Below are positions 23,966-35,650 of a DNA stretch of 64,000 bases, one piece after another. Every line of letters begins with the position of its first letter. Within the stretch, counting starts at the first letter, position 1. Origin of the DNA: Spisula solida (Eukaryota > Mollusca > Bivalvia > Venerida > Mactridae). Where the stretch lies: NCBI GenBank assembly GCA_947247005.1, contig OX365946.1, positions 48,882,734-48,946,733 of the forward strand, given 5' to 3'. Made by a program: the position numbers and the translations under genes. The notes below the pieces were generated by a model. That model saw only the letters and a list, made by a program, of their open reading frames with translations, was not told where the DNA came from and did not search any database.

Positions 23966-24989
23966 GATGGACATTAAATCAAGAGGTAGTAAAAGTGGAA
24001 ACTGACTTACAATTTTTTCAGTTCTTAAAGTTCTATAAGCTTATAGTTATACATTTATCATTCGTTAAAAGTTTCTGTTTGTCCTATAACTGTTCATGAC
24101 ACATTTTAATGAAGGTATTACATCCTATGTTAAATTGTCCTCCACCTTTGAGTTATGTGGGATAGCTTGGTAGAAGCTTACGGATAGATTCATAGAATGT
24201 AGATAGTACTGGTTAAATGAAGTCCAGGAAAGTTGGCTAGGATAACTGCCCGCCACAATCTGACTGAAATAATGTTGAAAATGGCGTGTAATACGATGAA
24301 ACAAACAAACATTTCTTCTTCAATATCATTGAAAAAAAACTCTTTATAGAACAGCTGTGTTTTCCAGCAGTCAATATGTATATTCAAGCGCATTATTATT
24401 ACTGCTTGGTTTTTGCTTAAGTTTTTATAGCAAAAAGCTAATAGGATTTTAAATGTATTAAATTTGTATAATGATACGACATATTTTTACCTCCACTATT
24501 CGTAGAATAAGGGGAGCTATTGCAGTCACTCGAGCGTCAGCGTAACACGTTCGTTAAAGTTTAGGTACAGGTTTAATAACCTATTATATTCTCTAAGTCT
24601 TTTAAAATATTGCTTTCATACATTGCATACTTGTTTACCATCATGACCCCAACCCATATGCAGGAGTTACCCGAGTCCATAACTTAAATAGCTTCTGGTC
24701 ACTAGGTTTCATCACATTGCGATATATTCTACTGATAGAATACTCTCTTCGATATACGTACCGCATGAACCTAGCTAACTTGCTATTCAATTCAAAACTG
24801 ACATCTGGTGAGAAAATGAAGCCACGATTATCCGAGGGTGAAAGAACAAAGAAGTGTGTAATGAAGCTCTAAGGACACATAATTAGAAAGACACTAGATA
24901 TAACTGAAATAGGACCATATTGTCTGGTTGATATGGTGGTGCATGATTTACAAAAGTATAAGCATCTTGCGTGTGGTCTATTGAGAGGG
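23966..24989. other. No recognisable gene; likely dispersed repeat near 24490
   Basis: The stretch 24489-24720 begins 'acctccactattcgtagaat' and 'ggggagctattgcagtcact', wording that looks like a dispersed repeat. There is no second copy in this window to prove it. No gene seen. Confidence 0.3.
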
Positions 24990-25190
24990 TTGGGCAAGAG
25001 GTCCAGTGATGACAGACATACTGCTGATCCAAAGATTGTGGGTTCGATCCCGCCTCCAGTCGGATAAAAATAGAAATGTATTTCAGTGTTCCAATTACTA
25101 ACAGTTTCGGACGAGATTTTAAAAACCGAGGTCCAGTGTGTGATACTTTACATCCGACGCATAAAAACCATCTTTTTATCATGCACTGTT
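24990..25190 (+). repeat. SINE copy (c), 3'-truncated
   Basis: The tRNA-like head has an A-box remnant 'aagaggtccagtgatgacag' (24997-25016) and a perfect B box GGTTCGATCCC (25041-25051). The body 'gcctccagtcggataaaaat' continues as in copy (b), then diverges near 25185. It is in plus orientation. Confidence 0.75.
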
Positions 25191-25227
25191 CCCCAAACAC
25201 TATCGCCAATATGTATGGTGTACGATT

Positions 25228-25342
25228 AGGGTCATAACTAATATAAACTGTCTGAGACACTTTATAAACTGTATGAGACAGTTTTCATAGTTATGACCCT
25301 TTCGTGCGCATTTTTCAAACTGTCTGAGACAGTTTTCGTCCA
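25228..25342. repeat. Palindrome cluster: three 'aaactgtctgagacagttt' units
   Basis: An outer inverted repeat 'agggtcataact' / 'agttatgaccct' encloses two copies of 'aaactgt.tgagacag'. A third copy at about 25318-25336 is a perfect odd-length palindrome (nine-base arms around one central base). The whole could fold into nested hairpins. No gene is attached. Confidence 0.7.
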
Positions 25343-25973
25343 TAGGCCAATTTTGATTGGTTCTCAATGGACCAATCGGAGAGTACTTTACAAATCCCTT
25401 CACGAGGTGTGTGTATTCCCCGACCCTATGCTATTTTAATCAAGAAAAAAGAAGGGATTTCACGACCGCAGAGTTTATTTTTTTATATATGGACGGATTT
25501 TTAAAATGTTGGTATCAAATTAAAGTTGCAACCCTATAGTTTCTAAATAATAGAAATTATTTTATTGCAAATATGAATTATATTAGTTCAAACACAGACT
25601 ATTTTTCGAGGGTAAAATCTACATAAAAATTATGTTTGTGTTGGAAAAACACAGTCGTATGGGTTAACCTTTTTGTTTATTAACATATCTTATTCAAAAT
25701 AAATATGAAGCTCTCTAGTTTTTAAATATGTTAATATATTGACAATCCGTCCATGAATATTGCTCAATTTTCTCGGCCTGAAATTATATTTTCAATACGT
25801 TCGAATTCCACGGCCCTGCCTGTTTATTTTATATTTTCCATTCAATTCTATATTTCTTTACATCATTATAAAGATAAAGCTCTATAGTTTCTAAATATGT
25901 AAAATAACACCAGTATTAATGAAATGAAATTGATAAGAAAATTGCAATATTTCATGGCCAACACAATAATCTG
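25343..25973. other. No recognisable feature
   Basis: AT-rich spacer. 'agctctatagtttctaaata' style wording recurs at 25712 and 25880, so decayed repeats are likely. Confidence 0.35.
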
Positions 25974-26150
25974 AACATAATAGCAGTTAACCGCCACAAT
26001 GATCTGAATATTATAGCAGTAACTGCCATTATGATCTGAACATAATAGCAGTAAACGGCATTATGATGTGAATATAATAGCAGTAACCATCATTATGATG
26101 TGAACATACTAGCAGTAACCGCAACAATGATGTGAACATAATAGCTGTAA
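25974..26150. repeat. Short tandem repeat, ~33-bp unit, about five copies
   Basis: Units of the form 'aacataatagcagtaac' plus 'gccattatgatctg' repeat in direct order with small changes, ending near 26150. Confidence 0.8.
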
Positions 26151-26257
26151 CGAGACGGTCTAATTACCGCAAAACACCGCGAATTACCGCAGACTACCGC
26201 AAAATACCACTGAATACCACAAAACACTTTAAAATGAGTATAAAACTCCCGAAAATA

Positions 26258-26977
26258 TACTCAAACGCAAAAGAAACTGTGCATGTTTCAAATTGGGATA
26301 ACTGTATACATATCTGTCGTAAGCATTTCATTTTTGTACCATATAAAGCATGTGTGCTACTTTGTCAAACAATGGACACAAATAGGCCCTATCGGATATG
26401 ATGTTACGTAACGTCACAAAACAGGATATTTGCATGATTTGCGCGTACAGACGCTTGATAAAGATGAAATCGGTGAAATAACCCCACATTCAATTTTCGC
26501 AACTCACACGAGTAAGAAAACACAAAACATTTTATGTAAGATCAGAACTTGCTATGCCAAGATTATCGGAACGTCAGCTAATTGAGGCGTTCATGATGCT
26601 CATTAGAGGTATCTCTATTGGTAATGTTCCACGGGCCTGCTCGGTAGAAAGGTACGATCACGACATGATGTCAACAATTTGTACGACCTGCAGAATCGTC
26701 TTCATGTCGAATGGAATGTAATTCCTCCGCACGTCGTACAACGTGACGTCAATTCCATGAGACGTCCTATCGTACAGGTTAAACGTCAAAATGGAGATCA
26801 TAGCCGATATTAATGAAATTATCACAATTTTTTTACTGCGCGATTTAAATGAAACGTGTTCTGTTTTATAGGCAATTGAATAAGCTCAAATTTGACACCA
26901 AACACTATATACTTTCTTTTATAGATGTCTGAAAAATAAGTGAAAACCCCATGCACAGTTTCTTTTGCGTTTGGGTA
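26258..26977 (+). mobile_element. Tc1-like element, 720-bp deletion derivative
   Basis: The left end TACTCAAACGCAAAAGAAAC (from 26258) is inverted at the right end (to 26977), with near-identity continuing to 'tgtgcatg'. TA duplications flank it (26256-26257 and 26978-26979). Inside is a transposase with its catalytic centre deleted. Full-length Tc1 elements are roughly twice this size. Confidence 0.88.
26554..26813 (+). pseudogene. Tc1-like transposase with internal deletion
   Basis: The N-terminus 'MPRLSERQLIEAFMMLIRG' matches the start of the Tc1/IS630-type helix-turn-helix region. After about 40 codons the frame breaks. The C-terminus then follows at once: 'EWNVIPPHVVQRDVNSMRR' and final 'NGDHSRY' before TAA (26811-26813). 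The latter is the family's usual 'GGHTRY' end. The whole DDE/D catalytic core between them is missing. The retained termini show that the copy was once full length. It cannot encode an active enzyme. Confidence 0.88.
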
Positions 26978-27744
26978 TACATTACAATCTGATAAAATAA
27001 CATATTAAATAAACCTTATAACGAACACTTGATTATATAATTATGGTTAAAAAAGTCGTTAAGTACAAATTCTACATATCAACCAAGGGGAAGCAACTCT
27101 GAATTACCGCAAAACACTTCCAAATGGAATAGAATTACCACAGAACACATATAAATCACGAACATATTACATATAAATGAATAAATTGATATTTATATAA
27201 GTATATAAGTATATAATTATTAGATATTCTAACAGGATCTGCGGACTAATCCATATACGCAAAGAGCAAACCATGGCATGTATTATTACCGCAATAAAAC
27301 ATACCTGTCAAATTGGCTGTAACTATTTACGCCCCGTATTACGTGACATATTTATGAATCAATGAACGTAAACTTTATAGTAAAAACGTCAACGAGTCGC
27401 TTACAAGGCAAGTTGCACGAGTATCCAGTGTTACAGCTATGACGCATCTATTTTTAAAAAATCCAATATACTCTCGAAACTAAGTTTCATAAAAACTTCT
27501 GATAATCAACTCATTTATATTTTTCATGAAATAGATACCCTATACTTGTGTTATTAAAATTGTGTCAATGTTTAAATGTGTTACTTCCTTCAGAAAATTA
27601 CGAAGGTCGTTTTCATTAACGAGGGCGGTAATTATACCAGCTAATAAGCCACTCAATTTCAGCGTGGAATTATGTTCAATGTCAAATGGGTGAAAATGGA
27701 ATGCGCACGGTTAAATAGTACGGGATATTATCGTGTTTAGAATC
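26978..27744. other. No gene; repeated 'gaattaccgcaaaacac' wording
   Basis: 'gaattaccgcaaaacact' at about 27102 echoes 26160-26235 on the other side of the Tc1 element. This suggests the element sits inside an older repeat. Nothing else seen. Confidence 0.4.
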
Positions 27745-27861
27745 GAAATAAAAACTCTGTTCTTGTATTTTGTCGGTGAATAAAACACAGGCACTCGTTC
27801 GGATGCGGAAAAATTAAATCACGAGTGCCTCCGACAAAATACAAGAACAGATTTTTATTTC
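27745..27861. repeat. Foldback element, ~32-bp arms
   Basis: 'gaaataaaaa.tctgttcttg' followed by 'tattttgtcgg' is inverted at the other end with a single indel. A second inner pair, 'ggcactcgt' / 'acgagtgcc', allows one long bulged hairpin of about 117 bp. There is no coding sequence. It could be a MITE or a strong RNA hairpin if transcribed. Confidence 0.8.
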
Positions 27862-29168
27862 TTAAACAACAAACATAATCAACGAATGTAATATTTACTT
27901 TGATAAAACAGTACCCTCATGCGTGGAAATACACTATGCAGTCCGCGTGATAATAGATACTACATGTACATTTGTATTTGCAATTTTTTGTACAGAACGT
28001 TTTCCTCAATTACAGTATATATTTCAATTGTTTTGGAATGAAATACGTTGTATTGGTTGGCTAAGAGTATTTGATGTCTATCTTGTTTGTTATTATTCAC
28101 TAAGGAATGTTAAATTTGGAGGAAAACTTGGCTAAAGGTTATTATAAGAAAAGTTTGCTGCCTCCTATCACCGCAGTGAACGTACAGCAACATGTTTTTC
28201 CAACATATAAGTATTCACCATAATCGATTGCCAGATCGAATAATGAACTTTATTGCGTTCATAATATATCAACTTTACAAACGATCATACGATAATAGAA
28301 TAGAAATCCAAGTATTCATTACAGTTGTCGAGATATCTCATTTGTTTACGCATTTCGCGCTGTGTAGCAAATTTATATTCATGCGCCAAAAGATGAATTA
28401 AAATAGTGCGGCAGTTTATCGACGAAACCATTATGATACGGTGTTCATAATGCGTCGTTCATAACGAAGGATAACATCGAATACAATATAATTATACTTA
28501 CGGTTTAATTAAAGTCCCAATGAAACATCAGTATCAGCATTTTCCTATCCCAACACATGCTGCACATGTTAGCGAATTGATAATCTGAGTTGTGTAACGC
28601 GGCTTCCTGTCAAACTTAATTTTAACTAAATTACAAAAGTAATATACGTTTTTAAATAATCCTTATGTTTATTACGTTGGTATAATCATTGCAAACACTT
28701 TTTGTAATTCGATTGTCTGGATCGTTCCTCGATCACGTACAGTTTGTGTAAAATCGGTCATTACACAGCTGTCAAACTTATTTCAAATGACACGGACAGT
28801 CCGTGCAAATGTTTCAACGTGCTCGGTAAGTTTACGTATTGTGTGAGGTTACTGCCATGCTATGCTATCGTCTGCAAGCAGTTGTTTCAGTAATATGTAA
28901 CCATTTTAACCCACAAACTGACCAAATAGAGCAGTTTTCCCCATGCCGAAAGAAACGGGCTAACGGACGGAACAAAAATTATTAGGGACCGGTACGACTA
29001 ACGATAAATAAGCCATTTTTTTGGTATATAAACAAATATAATACAGTGGAAGGGAATCTTATTACAATATATTTATTATTGACAGAAATGCTAAAGCTTT
29101 AAATAATTTTCCATAAACCTGTTTTAGTTCATTCTTGGCAACTTAAAACTTGTCCAAATAATCGAGTT
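27862..29168. other. No recognisable gene
   Basis: Frames at 27923-28135 and 28192-28401 have no recognised domain. Nothing else is supported. Confidence 0.4.
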
Positions 29169-29380
29169 TTAAGGTAAATTGGGTAGCTGAAATTGAACCC
29201 ATCAGTGTATAACCATATCAGAAATATATTTTTTCATTTTTTGATATGAATATCCTTTACATATATGTATACTTTCAATGTAGCATAATGGTTTTTAGTA
29301 AAAAACCTGATGCCGACTTGATATTTCCTGATATGGTTATACACTGATGGGTTCAATTTCAGCTACCCAAGTTAGCTTAA
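29169..29380 (+). mobile_element. TTAA-bounded MITE with ~50-bp TIRs, copy 1
   Basis: The left arm after TTAA (29169-29172) contains 'gggtagctgaaattgaaccc' and 'atcagtgtataaccatatca'. The right arm is its inverse and ends in TTAA (29377-29380). A diverged copy in the opposite orientation lies at 46930-47100. TTAA at both ends suggests piggyBac-type insertion, which is an inference. No ORF is present. Confidence 0.8.
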
Positions 29381-31486
29381 GTCTTATAGACCCGATAAAA
29401 TCGGATTTGGACAAACCAACAACTATCTGGTCCGTCAGGCCCACCATACCCTAAATTATTTAGGTTTTATTAAAAGTACTGTTTTTATTTAAAAAAATGC
29501 GCAGGCATGACCTTGATCAAATATTTGACAACTAAAATTTCTAATTTCTCTACCATTTTGTTACCAAATAAATGAGACTGACATTTTAAAAATGTATACC
29601 TATTATGCAATTATCTTTTTATAAAGATATCTTTATAACAAGTGAATAAAGAAAAAACACCCGTTGATATAGATGATTTGAACAAAATGCTATATGAGAC
29701 GTATGTGTTATTCTTCAAAAAATGTATTTAATTCACTGAAGAAAAATACATATTTTCGCCCCTTAGAGTGAACCTTAAGTATGTTATTTAGTAGTCGATG
29801 CGCAATCTGTTCACTTTTAATGTACCGATACCATATAAGGATATATTAATGTACTGATACCATATAAGGATACATGGTATCATATAACGGGTAGATGTAA
29901 GACTTTTAAATAGTAACTAACAATTATTTCAACTATAACACCAGTTATCTGAATACATCAGTACGAACAAATCACGTGGTTAACAGTTTTTGCCCGACAC
30001 TGATATCCATGTAGTTAGGTCCGTTTCGTGCAAAAACTGTGACATTTTGTTGAAACGTATTAAGTGGCATTGAAAGTCTTTACATTACGCTATTGATGAT
30101 TTAAAGCGTCAAAAACTACAGATATACTGTTGCACCATAATATGCCTTCATATGAAGCGTAACAATATTTCAGAAATATGTACCAAATTGAATATAAATA
30201 CTTGCAACAATACTTTGCAAATGTAATATTATTTTAACAAAGGAGACCGACTATACCAAAGAATTTTAAGATGTTATTGATGCAAAGATATTTTATTTGT
30301 TCTAGTTCAATGAATGCAGACACAGATAAAAGCAACAAGACTCACAGTGTTCTATAAATGTTTATGTCCTTTTGGAAGCCTTGCCCATATAAACTAGTTA
30401 AGTATATCAGGGGTCATAATATAGATCATAGAACATCGCACAGGGAAGGCAGCCAGCACTTAACCAATCGAGCACAGAAAACATGAAAACATCACATACC
30501 ACAATTACCCGACACAACGCCCAGCATATAACTGAACGAGAAAATGAACTTAACTGCTAAACCCCAAGTTTTAGTTGTGAAATCATCGAAAGCCCAAGTC
30601 TCAGCTGACTGAACGACCTAGTTGCATCTATAAAAAAGCAGAATGTCCAAGTTTTAAGCGTTTAACGAGACTCGAGTTTAATGTCCGCTTCATGTTGAAG
30701 GCATATTGTATTTTTTAGCTTATATATTTTTTTATCAAACCTCTGCATTCTACAAACACAACACTTGCACATGCTTAGACATAGATGTGAGTTTTTCTGG
30801 TATCAGGTTTTGGATTTTATCTCAGAAAATGTTAAAAAATGTCAATTTTTCTAAAATTGCCTTATTTTGTGCGTGACATCTACTCAATAATTCATGACGT
30901 TTCTAAGATGGCTACCATACTTACGTTTCACTTCTTGCATTCATGCTTTGAAACTAAATGTATTCTTTAGGACTCGGATTTATAAAGAAAAGTACATGCT
31001 TTAAAACTGGCGTTCATGGCGCTTATTGCAATATAAACCTGCGCTCTGTTTTTTTCTGGCACATATTTGGTTACATTATCTTTCACATGGGTTACGAAAT
31101 GAACCTACGCCTCATTGAAGGCCATTGCATTCGCAAATGATCGGCTTTTGTATTCAGGGCATATAAATGGGTATAACTTGTGTTGCGGCTAGATACCTTT
31201 TGCGCTGTAACCTACTTGAAACTTGAAACTTTTCTTATTTAAAAACGATGATATTATGTCAAGGATAGGCTAAGAATTAGGTCATTCTGTACCTGTTGTT
31301 TGTTTACTGAGGAATGCTAAATATTGAGGTAAGTCGGGATGTCGGTCATGTTTTCCCGGGTATCTGGTTTAAAAGTAATGAAGCGAATAAAATAACATTC
31401 GTCATTTTTTCAGGACTAAATATGCAAATCAACTATATTCTATTCTATGTGCTAATGCAGCCTAAAAGGGTGTATTATGTGGTTCT
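29381..31486. other. No recognisable gene; small tandem duplication
   Basis: A 31-bp unit ('aatgtac.gataccatataag') is tandemly duplicated at 29819-29880. The remaining sequence is AT-rich without supported features. Confidence 0.45.
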
Positions 31487-31551
31487 GAGTGTGTGTGTGT
31501 GTGTGCGTGTGTGTGTGCGTGCGTGCGTGCGTGTGTGTCGTGCGGGTGTGC
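31487..31551. repeat. (GT)n/(GTGC)n microsatellite
   Basis: Uninterrupted GT dinucleotides pass into GTGC units and then 'tgcgggtgtgcgg'. Cys/Val-rich open frames across it are artefacts. Confidence 0.95.
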
Positions 31552-31905
31552 GGATGTATTCTCCTACCCATCAATGTTTACATACCAAAATCTACTTTCC
31601 ACGTGCAGCACCTGTTATAAAGTATCAATAGCAGTAATAAAACATTATGTCATATATTTTAGCCAACATTTCTGTATTTTCATGAACAAAGCTAGTAAAT
31701 ATTTCCATTTTAAACCCATACGGATGACAGAGATTATGATAGTATTCATATCTATACTTGGTCGCAACTTATCTAAAAAGATTTTGAATGCAAACATTTC
31801 TTACAATTAAGTAAAAAGCCAATCAATCTAGATGTGTAAAACTACCGAGACTTTAAACCGATTTCTTTGCACGAAATATTCGTGCGTAAATCAATACCAC
31901 AACTA

Positions 31906-32178
31906 TCAAAACAATAAAACACGTAAAATACTCATCTTCCATTCTGCAGTGCGGGTGTTTATCATCTTCATCGACTCGTTCTGCTTATGGAAATCGTCCA
32001 ACACGGCCATGCAAAACTCTCGCCATACGAAGTGGTTTCTTGTCCACGTCTCATGGAAGGCATGCAATATCTGGCCCGAATGGGTTCTTCTGTAGAATTC
32101 TCCCCAACAGGATAAATGGAACGTTTGCACTGTCAGCACTCCATAGTCAAGTGCGTAGCTGTCTGTCAAACTGGCTGA
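31906..32178 (-). CDS. Unidentified coding-like ORF (partial)
   Basis: An 87-codon frame rich in Trp, Phe and His ('FHLSCWGEFYRRTHSGQI', 'WTRNHFVWREFCMAVLDD') lies in a locally GC-richer segment. Just upstream on the minus strand (to about 32215) another frame reads 'MDASVEIRDCLGQP', so a frameshifted longer protein is possible. No family is recognised. The plus strand is also largely open here, so the strand choice is uncertain. Confidence 0.25.
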   Translation of the reverse strand, partial: SASLTDSYALDYGVLTVQTFHLSCWGEFYRRTHSGQILHAFHETWTRNHFVWREFCMAVLDDFHKQNESMKMINTRTAEWKMSILRVLLF

Positions 32179-32215
32179 CCAAGACAGTCTCGAATTTCAA
32201 CTGAAGCGTCCATAA

Positions 32216-34147
32216 TGTTAATCGAAACACTATTTTTACTGAGTCAAATTGTTCTAACACTAAACATAACGTCTACTGAATAACTGCGTTAGGTGTGGTC
32301 TCACTATCCACGAACAATTATACGTCTTGTAAGCTCTAAGTGCCCAAAGCTGAATGACCACATACCTTCAATCACTGCGCACGACAACTCGTGCGCTATG
32401 GTTACCAACATAACAAGTCCTGATTCGTGCAATCAGAAGATCTTAACCAATCACAGGAAAGCATTTTCCGTCTTATGCGCTTCGCTTAACCGACAGAAAA
32501 TAAAAAAATTACCAGTCAGTAATTCTAAAAAAGTAGCTATATATCCAGGAAGCAAGCTAGTCTACTCCTCTACCAGCAATCCAACATAAACTTGTTTGTT
32601 CCACTTCAGTATCTTTCAGTGCTCATTGGATTGCATCACAGGCTCTCGGAGCGATTTCACCGAGACCATGTGGATTGCATGTCCAGCTTGCCTGCTGTAG
32701 CCCAACTATTTGTTTACATCTGTCCTTCTGTCTGTTCGTTTTTACAAAATGAATCATGCGATAACTTTAAGACATTGATAAAGACACAACTGTTTATAGT
32801 GTTAGAATTGTTTGAAGAATAAAATACTTAGGGTAGTTCATAACCATTATTTGACCGATTTTACTTGCGTTCGTAGCCAAAAAATATGTCACTAATATAC
32901 CACATGTAGTCATGGTATATGTTTGTCCACACTAATGTATGTTGCTAATTTGTTTTGCCATTGTAATTTATTGTCTGTAACCATTTATGAAGGTGAAAAC
33001 ATATTAGGGTGTTTGTTTAGCTATTCATCATTTTACATCTTAATCTATTTATCCTAGAAAAACATAAGGTAACTCACCGACGTCGGGTCCCAAGTCCCGA
33101 GTGAAAAGGCAGGAGGGCCTAATGTTTTCTTCTTTATGATCATGCAGTAATACACAATGAAAGTACTTGTTTAACAAGGAAAGAAGTATTTTATCCTTTC
33201 TGTAATATAGCAGCAGGGGGAGTAAAATGAATACCCAGAATATAGGCAGTATTTTATTTCATATTACTCGCAGGTTAATTTATTTGTAAATGATATAGCT
33301 GAGCCGTTCTTTGATGTTTAAATATAATCCGCAAAAAAGACTGTGACTAAGTCTGCAAAAACTGGAATTGTCATAACTGCAAAAGTCTTGGCAACCACTG
33401 ACTTACACTGATAACAACTGACTTCATTGACAAGGTTTTAAACAGGTTGGGAACTGCTGTAATTATTGCTATAAATATTTGTTGCAATGCACCGAAGGTG
33501 TCATAACAAAATTGAGCCACCCATCCGGGTGTATTCAGCTTAAATTTTGTAATAAAGTTCAGTATATTTTTTTCTATCAATGGTTTTGCATTGACACTTT
33601 GTTTATTTATTTACTATCATAAGTCAATCATACTAGACTAGGCGCCTAATTTAATGGTGGGTTTGTGTGAAGTTATGACCTATTTTTACAAAGTGACAGA
33701 GTTAAAATATATAAGGTTAACGTACAAAAATGCTAATCGGTCTGATCATGATCATCCAAAAGCTTGATTTACGGAAATACCCGATTACTATATTTGCAAG
33801 GGAAGTAACTCCTACAAACCAATAATGTTACTTTACAAGAGTTATTCCCCGTATTCATTTATACGTTGCTATTTACAGAAGGACATCATATATATTATTT
33901 AGATTTCAAAATTAATGACATACCTGTTACTTGAAGTCATTCGGACAGCAGTTATTCCAAGTTCTCCACATGTTAATTTTACGATAACAGCAAATGTTCA
34001 GCCCCTATATATAAAGTTTTGCACGTTGAAGAATAATAATTTTACAATGTAGTTTCTGTCTACATGACAAAGTAATGCTCCTAGCAGTCCAAACTGGTAT
34101 CACTTCCTGTGATATACACACGGCTATTTACAGAAATATCTATTAAA
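32216..34147. other. No recognisable gene
   Basis: AT-rich. Frames at 32293-32589, 32592-32822 and 33371-33580 lack recognisable domains. Confidence 0.4.
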
Positions 34148-34267
34148 ATGGCCTACACAAAATCGTCATCAGAAGACCAAATAAAATTAACCCTGCTGTA
34201 TGGGTTGGGTTGTTTATTTGGCCGACGTGCAGCAGACGAAGTAAATTTTCCCTCTTTCCTTAATTAA
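34148..34267 (+). CDS. 39-codon coding-like ORF abutting the Merlin relic
   Basis: ATG 34148 to TAA 34265-34267, with 'MAYTKSSSEDQIKLTLLYGL' and 'FGRRAADEVNFPSFLN'. The composition looks coding. Its stop overlaps, tail to tail, the end of the minus-strand transposase tail (stop 34264-34266). It may be a first exon, or an inverted N-terminal piece of a Merlin-type protein. No family is proven. Confidence 0.25.
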   Translation: MAYTKSSSEDQIKLTLLYGLGCLFGRRAADEVNFPSFLN

Positions 34268-35418
34268 ACAAACCCTTTACCTTTACTAGCAGACTTTTTA
34301 GGTGCTCTGGTGGTAGTTTTAGGCTTTGTGCCACTAGACGAGGGCACAGGATTATTATTACGTGACTTTGAAGTAGACGGAGTAGGCTCTGCCTGTATCA
34401 TGGTATCATCGCCTGATATACTGGAACTGGAAAATTATTCGGACAGTAGCTCCATTGTATCCGGTCTAAGACCTCCACCAACATCGTGATCAGTGGAGAT
34501 AGTAATTACATCTGACTGAGTGACAGATGGCGAAGCCTCAAGTGTAGCAGTGTCATCAGATTCTGGGTCAAGTGAGTCGGCGTCGCTCAGACCATGAGGT
34601 CGTTGAAGGCCTGTACATCCTGGACTCCAGCCCATGAATCAAATAATGGTGTACTGTAGGAATAGTTAGGCGGCTCATGTAGTGGGTAGATTGACTTAAG
34701 AAGCTCGAAGAAGCACTCATACACCCTGCCTGACACTTAAGAGCGCCACATTACCTCGGCTAAATGGCCTTCCCATTGAGTTGCCTTTGTGCCAACTAGT
34801 TTGCGAAAGTGCTCCTTAGCGTGCTTCCAAGCACCTTCAATCCTATTTGTATGGACGGTGGTAATATCTCCAGTATCCACGTTCTTATAATGCTTTTTAA
34901 AAGCATACTTGTGGAGTACTGTGAAATGCGTGTATCCTAACTGGTTGAGGCAGCAATAGGCACTCCAACCATCACTGAATATGGTAGATTCGGGCTCAAC
35001 GTGCCTCTGTATCAATGGAATAAGAGTTTCCTGTTTTCTGTCAGACACGGGATACACGATTAGGGTGTTAGTAGACCTCTCCACCATCCCGAATACCCAA
35101 ATTCTTAGCCTTTCATAGGGTCCCCCTTGTGGTACTTTACTTTCTACCAAATAATGACTCGTCTATTTCAATATGTCCGGATAATTTTCGGTACCTAGTG
35201 TGTCTCTGGAAATGCTCTTTAAACAATTCACGGATGAAGCTGGCCCAGTCAACTCCTGTACTCTTATAATTCACTCCCGCTGACCGACTGCACAAATACA
35301 ATGAATTTTTATCCAAATAGCATTTAATGAACACCATTATGTCTTGTACAGTTAATTTAGACCCTTCAAAGAAACTGTTCGTTCTGATAGTCCTTTCATG
35401 GTGACCTCTAGCATTAAG
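34264..35418 (-). pseudogene. Merlin-superfamily (ISXO2/IS1016-like) transposase relic
   Basis: On the minus strand, 'RTIRTNSFFEGSKLTVQDIM' begins near 35393. 'HIEIDESLFGRK' then gives the first catalytic Asp, 'ESTIFSDGWSAYCCL' the second, and 'HTNRIEGAWKHAKEHF' the Glu, which is the DDE set of ISXO2-type transposases. Just after GRK the frame shifts twice ('VKYHKGDPMKG' in a third frame, then 'LRIWVFGMVERSTN'). After 'AEVMWRS' a TAA (34737-34739) interrupts 'VSGRVYECFFELLKSIYP'. A Ser/Thr/Asp-rich tail with another stop follows, ending in a basic 'KKSASKGKGFV' before TAA 34264-34266. The N-terminal zinc-binding part is missing because a repeat begins at 35419. The catalytic residues survive but the reading frame does not. 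Confidence 0.88.
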
Positions 35419-35650
35419 ATCATATAAAAAATTTGACCTCTAGAGTGTTAACTAGGTTTTTCCTTGATTAAACCTAGGGACCTAGTTTTTAACCCCATGT
35501 GACCAAGTTACTAACATGGCCTAGGTTTAAGAAGACAAACATTGTGACCAAGTTTCATAAAGATTAAGTGAAAACTGTGACTTCTAAGCGTGTTAACAGT
35601 CCAATTGTTGACGACGCACGACGGACGACGGACATTGGGTGATCACAATA
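35419..35650 (-). mobile_element. CCGT-type repeat element fragment
   Basis: Wording such as 'gaccaagtttcataaagatt' and 'acgacggacgacggac' followed by 'gtgatcacaa' is the reverse complement of the start and core of the element at 37374-38462. It truncates the Merlin transposase N-terminus. Confidence 0.7.

Noticed and set aside
31493..31810. Cys/Val-rich frame from 31493
   Set aside because: Starts in a GT microsatellite. The composition is produced by the repeat.
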